From positions 62,001 to 126,000 of the forward strand of contig NZ_JAAABN010000011.1 in assembly GCF_011516765.1 (NCBI RefSeq): DNA of 64,000 bases, written 5' to 3'. Positions 56,400 to 64,000 of this stretch are shown here, one piece after another (the first letter of the stretch is position 1; each line of letters opens with the position of its first letter). The notes below the pieces were generated by a model. That model saw only the letters and a program-made list of their open reading frames with translations. It did not search any database and had not been told where the DNA came from. The stretch comes from Acetobacter sicerae. GTDB lineage: Bacteria > Pseudomonadota > Alphaproteobacteria > Acetobacterales > Acetobacteraceae. The translations under genes and the position numbers were made by a program.

Positions 56400-57754
56400 C
56401 AGACTCTACGCCCACACCGGCTCCCCTCGACCTTGCCTGCGAACTTGCCGAACTGGCCCGGAAGAAGGGCGCCGACGCGGCGGATGCGATCTGTGTTGGC
56501 AGCACGTCTCTCGGTGTCAGCGTCAGAAATGGCGTAACGGACGAACTGGAACGCTCCGAGACGACCGATCTCGGCCTGCGGGTTTTTGTCGGCAAACGCT
56601 CCGCCATTATCTCGACCTCGACGCTGGACAGGGACCGTTTCGACGCACTGGTTGATCAGGCGCTGGCGATGGCGCATGTGCTGCCGGAAGATGGTTATGC
56701 TGGCCTGCCTGAAAACATTCCGCTGATTGGCCGGCTGACCGAGAACGATCTCGATCTCGTGGATACGACCGAGCCGACGGCTGAAGAACTTCTGGCCCGT
56801 GCGCGCACCACCGAAGAAGCGGCGCATGCCGTTGACGGTGTGACGAATTCAGCGGGAGCCAGCGCCACATGGGGGCGTAGTCTCGTTGCGCTGGCGAGTT
56901 CGGCGGGTGTCGCAGGCTATTACGAACGCACGCGGAATTCCGTATCCATGAGTGCGCTTGCCGGTCAGGGAACGGGCATGCAGCGGGACTGGGATTTTCA
57001 TTCCACGGTCTATCTGTCCGATCTGGAAGATCCTGCACTGATTGGCGCGAGGGCCGGTCGCAATGCAGTGGCGCGTCTCAATCCGACGCAGCCCCGCACG
57101 GGCACTCTGCCTGTAGTCTATGCGCCGCGCGTGTCCAATGGACTGCTCGGCCATCTGATGGGGGCGATCAACGGCGCGGCGATTGCACGCGGCACATCGT
57201 TCCTGAAAGAGAAAATGGGGCAACGGATTTTCGCACCCGGCATCCGGGTGCTGGATGACCCGCACAGAAAGCGTGGCCTGCGTTCCAAGCCGTTCGATGG
57301 CGAAGGCGTGGCCTGTGAGCCGCTGGAACTCGTCGCAGACGGCGTGTTGCAGCACTGGCTGCTCGACTGTCGGAGCGCACGCCAGCTTGGCCTCACCACC
57401 AACGGACGGGCGAGCCGGGGCACATCGTCCCCTCCGTCTCCCGGTGTTTCCAACCTGTATTTTGCGCCCGGAACAGTGTCGCCTGCCGAACTTATCGCGG
57501 ACATTGCGGAAGGTGTGTATGTCACCGAGATGATGGGCTCGTCGATCAACGGTCTGACAGGCGATTACAGCCGTGGCGCGTCGGGCTTCATGATCCGTAA
57601 CGGACAACTGGCTGAACCGATTGCGGAATTCACAGTTGCCGGCAATCTTCTGGACATGTTTGCCCGTCTAGAAGTGGCTGACGATCTGTCGTTCCGATTT
57701 GGTTCCGATGCCCCGACAATTCGCATCGACGGCATGAGCATCGCCGGAAACTGA
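56396..57754 (+). CDS. pmbA: PmbA/TldE metallopeptidase-family protein
   Basis: This is a 452-residue member of the TldD/PmbA family. In E. coli, TldE (PmbA) is the non-metal partner of TldD and acts in processing of microcin B17 and in CcdA turnover. Seen here are the N-terminal region with GADAADAICVGSTSLGVSVR, the middle FLKEKMGQRIFAPGIRVLDD, and the C-terminal GVYVTEMMGSSINGLTGDYS and GASGFMIRNGQLAEPIAEFT. No tldD gene is in the window. It is coupled to the M16 peptidase by a four-base overlap. Downstream, GCGGGG/CCCCGC (57787-57802) forms a small hairpin. Confidence 0.9.
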   Translation: MTDSTPTPAPLDLACELAELARKKGADAADAICVGSTSLGVSVRNGVTDELERSETTDLGLRVFVGKRSAIISTSTLDRDRFDALVDQALAMAHVLPEDGYAGLPENIPLIGRLTENDLDLVDTTEPTAEELLARARTTEEAAHAVDGVTNSAGASATWGRSLVALASSAGVAGYYERTRNSVSMSALAGQGTGMQRDWDFHSTVYLSDLEDPALIGARAGRNAVARLNPTQPRTGTLPVVYAPRVSNGLLGHLMGAINGAAIARGTSFLKEKMGQRIFAPGIRVLDDPHRKRGLRSKPFDGEGVACEPLELVADGVLQHWLLDCRSARQLGLTTNGRASRGTSSPPSPGVSNLYFAPGTVSPAELIADIAEGVYVTEMMGSSINGLTGDYSRGASGFMIRNGQLAEPIAEFTVAGNLLDMFARLEVADDLSFRFGSDAPTIRIDGMSIAGN

Positions 57755-57845
57755 GACAGACCTCAACCGTTCAAACCTTGGGTGGCGCGGGGATTTCCCC
57801 GCACTTCCCGCCCCACGATTTACCGGAGACTGACCCCTGACTCTC

Positions 57846-58784
57846 ATGAAGACTCGCCCCGTTCTGACGACAGCGGTGGTTCTTGCGCTTTCTCTTGCGT
57901 CATTCGCAGGCATTGCGGATGCACGACCGGGTAATGGCGGCTCCATGGGAAGCCGCGGCAGTCGGACATGGTCCGCACCCGCCCCGACACGGACCTCGCC
58001 CTATGGCGCAGCACCGATGGAGCGGTCCATCGCCCCACAACAGCAGGCTCCTGCCTACGGACGCAACACTTACGGCGCACCGGCTTACAATAACGGCATG
58101 ATGCGTCCACCGTCGCGTCATCCGTTTCTGACCGGCTTTGCCGGTGGTCTTCTGGGAGCAGGACTGTTTGGTCTGATGTCAGGACATGGCCTCATGGGCG
58201 GGGTTCATGGACTTTTCGGGTTTATCGGTCTGCTGATCCAGATCGCCCTGGGTATTTTCCTCGTGCGCTGGCTGTTCGGTCTCTTCATGCGCAGACAGGG
58301 TGGCAACGCATCCGCTGGTAACGGCGGGTTTGCTCCGGCAGGGAACGCAGGGCGATCCGCTGCAAACAATCAGCGCACCATCCAGATTGGACCGCAGGAC
58401 TATCAGGCTTTCCAGCAGCTTCTGCTGAACGTGCAGGCCGCCTGGAGTCAGCAGAATATCCCGGCCCTGCAGGGCATGGCGACACCGGAGATGGTCAGCT
58501 ACTTCAATCAGGAACTGGCAGGGCTGGCGAGCCGTGGGGAACGGAATGTCGTGTCCGACGTCCGTTTTCTTCAGGGCGATCTGTCCGAAGCCTGGTCGGA
58601 AAACGGGTATGATTACGCCACGGTTGCCCTACGCTACAGCCTGATCGATCTGACGACCGATATGATGGGCCGTGTAGTCAGTGGCAGTTCCGCCGATCCT
58701 GTGACCGTGACGGAACTCTGGACGTTTGTCCGTCCGTCCGCGGGTGGCGGCTGGCTCCTGTCCGCCATTCAGCAGACACGCTGA
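57846..58784 (+). CDS. Tim44-like domain membrane protein
   Basis: This 312-residue protein starts with a signal/anchor (VLTTAVVLALSLASFAGIAD). A Gly/Pro/Ser-rich stretch follows to ~85, then hydrophobic segments GFAGGLLGAGLFGLMSG and GFIGLLIQIALGIFLVRWLF. The Tim44-like domain is at ~175-310, with DYQAFQQLLLNVQAAWSQQN and the closing LWTFVRPSAGGGWLLSAIQQ. The bacterial relative TimA binds membrane proteins, but the role here is unknown. The tail of the gene is followed by a clear hairpin. Confidence 0.85.
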   Translation: MKTRPVLTTAVVLALSLASFAGIADARPGNGGSMGSRGSRTWSAPAPTRTSPYGAAPMERSIAPQQQAPAYGRNTYGAPAYNNGMMRPPSRHPFLTGFAGGLLGAGLFGLMSGHGLMGGVHGLFGFIGLLIQIALGIFLVRWLFGLFMRRQGGNASAGNGGFAPAGNAGRSAANNQRTIQIGPQDYQAFQQLLLNVQAAWSQQNIPALQGMATPEMVSYFNQELAGLASRGERNVVSDVRFLQGDLSEAWSENGYDYATVALRYSLIDLTTDMMGRVVSGSSADPVTVTELWTFVRPSAGGGWLLSAIQQTR

Positions 58785-58797
58785 AGCTGGCTTGCTC

Positions 58798-58849
58798 TGA
58801 GGGGTGCTTCTTCTCCCGCGAAGGGAAGAGAGAACACCCCTCAGATTTT
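58798..58849 (+). terminator. rho-independent terminator after the Tim44-like gene
   Basis: TGAGGGGTG (58798-58806) pairs with CACCCCTCA (58835-58843). The inner sequence (TTCTTCTCCC with GGGAAGAGAG) adds partial pairing, and GATTTTC follows. The next ~250 bases to the acyltransferase gene hold no gene that I can support. Confidence 0.8.
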
Positions 58850-59099
58850 CTCCCGAAAGAGATCTTCCCAGAGTAAAAAGTGTCGGCGTGAACGCTCCTG
58901 AACGATGTCAGGATGGTCTGCCGACATCTTGAGGGGCTGGGCTAACAAGGCTTTGCCGTGCCCCTCTTGCAGACGCCACAACCCATTGATCCCGATGACC
59001 CGCTAATCAAATATCGGCTCTGAATGTCGATACGTTTCAGGCGGTAGGATCATGCCTTCTGAACGGGCCAGTCGCTTCCTGCGACCGCATGCGCGGCAT

Positions 59100-60170
59100 C
59101 TACCCTGTTGTTCTGTCTTTACCGAAGAGACGGACTTTTCGCCCCATGAGAATAAAGGGCTTTTCTACAAATTCGTACGTCAGGCACGACACCAGAAGCG
59201 TCATCAGAATGGAAAAGTGCACGATCCAGTTGCCTGCGTCATAGGACAGGTCGATGTGGAGCAGATACACCAGAAACATGCTGACCGGGAAATGCACCAA
59301 ATAAATACTGTAGGACAGCTTTCCCAGCATGAAGAAAATCGGGTTACCCATAACCCTGTCGACAAAAGCGGCTTTATCCATGAACGCTATGGCGACAGCA
59401 GCGAACAGCACTGACACCAGATAGATCGGTACCGGATGAAATGGCGGCGGCAGGCAGATTGTTGACACAGCAATCGTGAAAACTCCGAAGGTGCATAGAG
59501 CTTCCGCAACACTCTCTCTGACTGGCAGCCGTTTTACGACATCCATAACGAGAACCATGATGCCCATACTCAGTAAAAGCCGCAGCATTCCTGCGCTTAC
59601 ACCGTGAAATACAGGGTCATTATTACCTGCAACACGGAATCCATGACGTTCTGCAATAAAAAGAAAAAACACGAATACAGCGTAGAATAATGGACGACAG
59701 AAAACTGCCAGAAGCACTACCAACGAGCCCAGATAAAATTCCAGAGATATGGACCACGAAGGCAGATTGATTGAAAAAGACTCGGACGTGACAAGAGACT
59801 GCGTCATCAGATAATTGCTGATCAGGTCACGTTTTACATTATTACTGAAATAGGGTGGAATACCGTGCACCATCCCGTAGAAAATACCCACCACAACGGA
59901 CAACATGACGAAATGGAGGGGGTAAAGCCGAAGAAAACGGGACCAGTAAAAATTGATGGCTTCCCTGATATTGACGCGAGAAAATTTCTCATCGTAGGAC
60001 TTTATGAGAACATAGGCGGACAGGGCGAAGAAAACATCGACAGCAAAAGGGGCGTTCGTAATCAGTGAGCGCCCGGACTGCCAGCCTATCATAATCCCAA
60101 ATGTGTGCTGATAAGCGACAGCAAGAGCAAGCAGCCCCCGAATTCCTTCGAGACCTCGTATTCTTTTCAC
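59100..60170 (-). CDS. acyltransferase 3 family membrane protein
   Basis: This is a second acyltransferase-3 member, about 356 residues. It starts at the GTG at 60170 with MKRIRGLEGIRGLLALAVAY, carrying the conserved Arg and QHTFG histidine, with GGTGG just upstream. A longer frame from 60218 is possible. About ten hydrophobic segments are seen, with APFAVDVFFALSAYVLIKSY early and LSYSIYLVHFPVSMFLVYLL late. It likely adds an acyl group to an envelope glycan. The encoded protein differs from that of the gene at 19.9 kb. Confidence 0.83.
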   Translation of the reverse strand: MKRIRGLEGIRGLLALAVAYQHTFGIMIGWQSGRSLITNAPFAVDVFFALSAYVLIKSYDEKFSRVNIREAINFYWSRFLRLYPLHFVMLSVVVGIFYGMVHGIPPYFSNNVKRDLISNYLMTQSLVTSESFSINLPSWSISLEFYLGSLVVLLAVFCRPLFYAVFVFFLFIAERHGFRVAGNNDPVFHGVSAGMLRLLLSMGIMVLVMDVVKRLPVRESVAEALCTFGVFTIAVSTICLPPPFHPVPIYLVSVLFAAVAIAFMDKAAFVDRVMGNPIFFMLGKLSYSIYLVHFPVSMFLVYLLHIDLSYDAGNWIVHFSILMTLLVSCLTYEFVEKPFILMGRKVRLFGKDRTTG

Positions 60171-60550
60171 ATTTCCACCCTTTGTTGGCCGCCATGTTTC
60201 CTTTCTCATTGCCTTCAAAAGGAAAGTTCATGCTTTCATGCTTGATGGCTGTGTTAATGGCAATAGTATCCCGGAGCGGGTCAGGACCAGCCAAAGAAGA
60301 GGGGGCCGATTGTTCTGCCACACCCTGTTACGAAAGATGATGCGAAACGGTTTCCTCAGGATTAGAGGAAACTGCCCAATGGACTACAGTTCGGGACTGA
60401 CCGGGAACTTGGGGTAAGCCCTGTTGGGCTATTTTATACTCAAATCCAACGCACCTTCTGGTCCAGCACCAGATAGAGCCATCGACTGAAATGACCGCAC
60501 AAAACTCCTCGCCAAAGAGCGTGGTGCCTTGATCCGGCTGGAGGAGATCC
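60171..60550. other. gap upstream of the acyltransferase, with a possible gene remnant
   Basis: About 380 bases without an accepted gene. On the minus strand a frame is open from about 60555 to a TAA at 60328, with a non-random look (GTTLFGEEFCAVISVDGSIW) but no start codon. It may be a decayed gene. I could not link it to a transposase family. Confidence 0.4.
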
Positions 60551-61018
60551 TTATGCTACTGCTTCCGGGCTTTCAGCCGTCTGCTCATCCCACTCTTCCG
60601 CTAGTGCCGTCAGTTCTTTCGCGATGGCGGCTTTACGCTGACGAACCTGAAACTGACGGGTCAGCTTGACCCCCACGATCGCCAGTTCAAACACAAACCA
60701 GCCCCCTCCAGCAGCACACCAGCCCACGACACTGGTCATCGGATTCATCAGAAGGGTAACGGCTGCTTCCATCGACCCATCCGCATCCCACAACATATGA
60801 AACGGATGCACGAGCGCCGCAAAGGCATAGGGCATCATCATCCGGGCCATCACCTCTCCCCGACTGGTGTCCAGCAGGCAGACCGCAATCAGAGGGATCA
60901 GCATGACACCGATCAGCATGGAATATCCCGGGAGCCACGCCAGAGCGGCGCCACAGGCGAGCCCGCTCATCCACTTCGACATGGAGCCACGCTGCCCCTT
61001 GGCTACAGAGGTCGTCAC
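60551..61018 (-). CDS. small membrane protein paired with a pseudokinase
   Basis: This 155-residue protein has four hydrophobic segments: MSGLACGAALAWLPGYSMLI, IGVMLIPLIAVCLL, MMMPYAFAALVHPFHMLW and VVGWCAAGGGWFVFELAIVG. A helical, charged C-terminus follows (RKAAIAKELTALAEEWDEQT). The start overlaps the end of the upstream kinase-like gene by four bases (ATGA), so the two are coupled and may act together at the membrane. I do not recognise the family. Confidence 0.7.
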   Translation of the reverse strand: MTTSVAKGQRGSMSKWMSGLACGAALAWLPGYSMLIGVMLIPLIAVCLLDTSRGEVMARMMMPYAFAALVHPFHMLWDADGSMEAAVTLLMNPMTSVVGWCAAGGGWFVFELAIVGVKLTRQFQVRQRKAAIAKELTALAEEWDEQTAESPEAVA

Positions 61019-62988
61019 AATACAATCTCCGCGCAGAGAGAGCCTATAGCGCAGACGACGCCAACAGCTGTTGCCAGACGAATCATCTCGTTTCTCATCG
61101 GCTGAGGCACATCCGTATCCTGATGCGCGAGACGCTCACGCTCTGCCTTCAGCTTGTTCTCCAGCTTTCGGGCAGCGTTGTAAGCAGCCTGATCACGCCG
61201 CAGAGCCTGCGGATCGGCAAGAATTTTCTGCATGAGACCGAGGTCGCCCTCACCGGCGGCAACCGCGAGCTGCTCTCCCCGGGACGTTCTGGTGCTGCGA
61301 CTGCGCCAGCGCTTCAGGTCCGGAGTCAGATGCGGCAACAGCTTGCGACCGATCCCTTTCAGTGGGCCAGTCATGTAAAGGTGCTGGACCTTCGCAAGAA
61401 GCGCCAGATCCAGAGACCAGCTGTTTTTCGATATCGCCAGATCGCTGAAAGTTTCCACGAGGCGGCTTCTGAGTGCTGCGACCGCCATGAATATGGTCAT
61501 CTGCCTGTCAAGCAACGCGGTCGCCCCGGACACTTCCATGTCCTGCGCGGTGTTAAGCCATTGCAGAAGGGCCCATGTCGCTGTCAGACGCTCATTCTGA
61601 CAGCGGGGCGACAGACAGGGCAGATAGGGGTTGAGGACGTAAGGCAGCCTGTCGATGTCCGCCAGGGTTTCGATGGAGACCTGTCTGGCGGCTGTCTGCA
61701 CCATGGCGCAGGCGGTCGGCTGAGTGGGCACGGACGTGACAAGCGCAAATTTATCCAGCCGACCGGTTCGGATCAGTTCGAACACCGCCAACGAAGGATC
61801 AACGGACGCTTTGCTTTTCCCCGCCAGAGAAGTCGTCAGAAGCTGACCGATGGCGTCCGGCCAGAACCATATATCGCTCCAGCACAGCGGCATGGTCGGA
61901 TCGATAACGGAGATGAGTTCCATAAAGGTCGCGGAAGAGGCGATCGTCCCGTCTTCAGCCAGAACCACATCACGGGCCAGAAGAGCCAGCTTGCCCGCCG
62001 CCTGTGGCATCCCGAGTTCGTAGGACATCCATCGCTCGATAACGCCCCGGACCAGAAGACTGGCGAATTCCTTCCTGTATCGCGCAGCATACCACGCCAG
62101 TGTGCGCGCCGTTTTGATCCGTACGGAGCCCAGTATGATCGGAGCTGTTGCGACGGCGGCGCGCCGGACGACATACCCCTTGTGATCTGCCGCATGCAGC
62201 AGGTCTCTCGGTGAGGGTCTGGCAGCAGGATCGTCCGACAGCATGGCCGCAAGCAGAGGAGCCACGTCCTGCGAAAGCGGCAGATGCCCTGCCAGCACGG
62301 CGAAGCTGCCTTTCTGGAAGCGTTCTTCAAGCTGGGCGCCCGGCGCATCATCGCGATAGGGCACGCACCCTCCCAGCAGCCATGCAGCAAGAGCGCCAAG
62401 GGAGAAGACATCGTCCACTATGGTGCCGCTACCGCGTCCGGCAGGCTCGCATATGGCGGATGTCAGGGGTTCAAACCGGTCCGGCTGAAAATAGGCCGGA
62501 GGGGCTGTAACAGCTGGACCGAGGCACACAGCGCTGCGACCGCCCGAATCGAACACATTGTCGGGACGGATGGCCCGGTGCGTGACACCAGCCTCGTTAT
62601 AGGCGTGCAGGATGCTCGCAATCGGCACGATGACACGCTCAAGAACGGAAGTTTCCGTCCATGTACCGCCCTCGCTCAGGGCATTGCCGGGTGGCGCATC
62701 GCACAGGATCCAGAGTGAACCGGTCGCATCGCTGAACGATCTGACCGACAGCAGGTTCGGAGCCCGCATCTTGGCGATGACGGCCGCGCTGGCGTGCGGC
62801 GGCAACAATGCCGGTGGCGCAAGCGCAAGGACGTCCGTTGTCGGGGAAACCGTATCCTTGACATGATAGGCAGGGCAATTGACGAAGTCGGCGAGCTTCT
62901 GGTCAAGATCGATGACATAGCGTCCGTCGATTGTCAGGTTCCGACTGTCGCCTGTCTCAGATTGCCCGAATTCGTCCGCCTCGGCCAT
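61015..62988 (-). CDS. Ser/Thr protein kinase-like protein, likely pseudokinase
   Basis: This 657-residue protein has a kinase-fold N-terminal domain (~30-270). The catalytic loop reads THRAIRPDN (137-144), so the HRD Asp is Ala139 and the usual Lys is Arg141. Asn144 remains. No DFG motif is found where the next segment reads VCLGPAV. The later kinase helices are recognisable (DDVFSLGALAAWLLGGCVPY). A long alpha-helical region of unknown fold (~290-560) follows, then a charged helix and one C-terminal membrane helix (ATAVGVVCAIGSLCAEIVL). It is likely inactive as a kinase and may act as a membrane-bound scaffold with the next gene. Confidence 0.7.
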   Translation of the reverse strand: MAEADEFGQSETGDSRNLTIDGRYVIDLDQKLADFVNCPAYHVKDTVSPTTDVLALAPPALLPPHASAAVIAKMRAPNLLSVRSFSDATGSLWILCDAPPGNALSEGGTWTETSVLERVIVPIASILHAYNEAGVTHRAIRPDNVFDSGGRSAVCLGPAVTAPPAYFQPDRFEPLTSAICEPAGRGSGTIVDDVFSLGALAAWLLGGCVPYRDDAPGAQLEERFQKGSFAVLAGHLPLSQDVAPLLAAMLSDDPAARPSPRDLLHAADHKGYVVRRAAVATAPIILGSVRIKTARTLAWYAARYRKEFASLLVRGVIERWMSYELGMPQAAGKLALLARDVVLAEDGTIASSATFMELISVIDPTMPLCWSDIWFWPDAIGQLLTTSLAGKSKASVDPSLAVFELIRTGRLDKFALVTSVPTQPTACAMVQTAARQVSIETLADIDRLPYVLNPYLPCLSPRCQNERLTATWALLQWLNTAQDMEVSGATALLDRQMTIFMAVAALRSRLVETFSDLAISKNSWSLDLALLAKVQHLYMTGPLKGIGRKLLPHLTPDLKRWRSRSTRTSRGEQLAVAAGEGDLGLMQKILADPQALRRDQAAYNAARKLENKLKAERERLAHQDTDVPQPMRNEMIRLATAVGVVCAIGSLCAEIVL

Positions 62989-63068
62989 GCTCGCCCTTTA
63001 CGCATTTCATAATACGCAAAGGGTAGCGGGCAGCTCTTAACGGACTCTTATAAAAGAGCGTGATTCTT

Positions 63069-64000
63069 TCAGGAATCGAACGGGTCACGCACCAGAATGG
63101 TGTCGTCACGTTCCGGGCTGGTGGACAGCAGTGTCACAGGCGCTTCGACCAGTTCCTCGATCCGACGGACATATTTGACGGCCTGCGCCGGCAGTTCCGC
63201 CCAGCTGCGTGCGCCCTTCGTGGACTCCTTCCAGCCTTCGAGCGTCTCGTAGACCGGCTTGACGCGGCTCTGAGCGGCCGGTCCTGCGGGAAAACGCCTG
63301 ATCGTTTCGCCATCCAGATCGTAACCGACGCAGACCCGGATTTCATCCAGACCGTCGAGCACGTCCAGCTTGGTCAGCGCCAGACCGTTGACGCCACCAA
63401 CCTGCGCTGCGTGACGCACCAGCACGGCGTCGAACCAGCCACAGCGACGCGGACGCCCCGTGACCGTTCCGAATTCGTGGCCACGCTCACCGAGCACACG
63501 GCCGGTCTCGTCAAACAGTTCGCTCGGGAACGGTCCCTCGCCGACGCGTGTGGTGTAGGCCTTGGCAATACCCAGTACGAAACCGGCGGCGTTCGGCCCC
63601 ATGCCGGAACCGGTGCCTGCGTTGGAAGCCACCGTGTTGGAGCTGGTCACGAACGGATAGGTGCCGTGATCGACGTCCAGCATGACGGCCTGAGCGCCTT
63701 CGAACAGGATCTTGCTGCCGTTCTTGCGCTCGGCTTCCAGCAGGTCCGCAACTGGGGCCATGTAAGGCAGAACCTTGGGCGCGATGTCGTTCAGGAACGC
63801 CAGCAGATCGGCCTTCTCGAATGTCGCGGCTCCGAGGCCCGCCAGCAGAGTGTTGTGGTGCAGCAGCAGTTCGTCGAGCTTCCAGTCGAGCGTCTCGGGC
63901 TCGGCGAGGTCACAGAGGCGGATGGCGCGACGGGCGACCTTGTCCTCGTACGCCGGGCCGATGCCCCGTCCGGTCGTGCCGATCTTGCGGTCGCCACGCG
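63069..64000 (-). CDS. purA: adenylosuccinate synthetase (partial, 5' end outside the window)
   Basis: The enzyme forms adenylosuccinate from IMP, Asp and GTP in purine synthesis. The minus-strand frame is open to the window edge, so only about the last 310 residues are seen. Visible parts are [14 protein letters not shown], the family signature region near the edge, [40 protein letters not shown] and [20 protein letters not shown]. The stop is at 63069. The region between it and the pseudokinase (62989-63068) has weak inverted repeats but no gene. Confidence 0.96.
   Translation of the reverse strand, partial: RGDRKIGTTGRGIGPAYEDKVARRAIRLCDLAEPETLDWKLDELLLHHNTLLAGLGAATFEKADLLAFLNDIAPKVLPYMAPVADLLEAERKNGSKILFEGAQAVMLDVDHGTYPFVTSSNTVASNAGTGSGMGPNAAGFVLGIAKAYTTRVGEGPFPSELFDETGRVLGERGHEFGTVTGRPRRCGWFDAVLVRHAAQVGGVNGLALTKLDVLDGLDEIRVCVGYDLDGETIRRFPAGPAAQSRVKPVYETLEGWKESTKGARSWAELPAQAVKYVRRIEELVEAPVTLLSTSPERDDTILVRDPFDS

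Overview
This window comes from an acetic acid bacterium (Acetobacteraceae, Alphaproteobacteria), most like Acetobacter or a close relative. The evidence is a GcrA cell-cycle regulator, a split ATP synthase locus with the F1 genes only (atpHAGDC), an NAD-type isocitrate dehydrogenase, a moderately high G+C content, and Acetobacter-style giant strand-loop-strand/Hint proteins. The complete sdhCDAB operon argues against Gluconobacter, which is known to lack succinate dehydrogenase. The species cannot be fixed from the sequence alone.

Layout. 0-9 kb: a bactofilin, gcrA, RNase D, queF and the F1 ATP synthase operon on the minus strand. 9-12.3 kb: a DHA2-type MFS exporter, tRNA-Gly, tRNA-Trp, secE and nusG; the last is closed by a strong terminator instead of running into rplK. 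12.5-18.2 kb: a DUF2501 secreted protein, aspartate-semialdehyde dehydrogenase and sdhCDAB. 18.4-27.4 kb: a mixed block with a stand-alone Rieske oxygenase, an acyltransferase, a PhnA-like protein, an RlmL-like RNA methylase, an HWE histidine kinase, a tyrosine phosphatase and an ABC-F ATPase. 27.4-36.2 kb: accessory-looking DNA with an AT-rich gap, a frameshifted UDP-galactopyranose mutase, an AI-2E family permease, a Nudix hydrolase, a second MFS carrier, a LOG protein, tRNA-Pro and several small lipoproteins. 36.3-41 kb: Xaa-Pro aminopeptidase, isocitrate dehydrogenase and a B12-binding radical SAM enzyme. 41.3-49.8 kb: the most unusual locus. 50-58.8 kb: a degenerate EAL protein, an Hsp70-like ATPase, a secreted beta-propeller, threonine synthase, an M16 peptidase coupled to a PmbA protein, and a Tim44-like protein. 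59-64 kb: another acyltransferase, a membrane protein/pseudokinase pair and the 3' part of purA.

The stand-out system is at 41.3-47.6 kb. A 1700-residue protein is built almost wholly from autotransporter-type strand-loop-strand repeats, but it has neither an N-terminal signal peptide nor a C-terminal beta-barrel. It carries a Hint (hedgehog/intein) domain and a further C-terminal domain instead. Its stop codon overlaps the start of a heptosyltransferase of the Aah/TibC (BAHT) type, the enzyme family that O-heptosylates such repeats in enterobacterial autotransporters. The pair looks like a translationally coupled glycoprotein plus dedicated glycosyltransferase in which the usual type V secretion module has been replaced by a Hint module. 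A Tat-exported phospholipase C lies just upstream, separated by a terminator-like hairpin.

Other points of interest are the pseudokinase operon at 60.5-63 kb, a catalytically degraded EAL domain, the single-base frameshift in glf, a near-palindrome upstream of gcrA and paired hairpins in the asd-sdhC gap. Function calls rest on reading motifs and family resemblance by eye; no database search was run.
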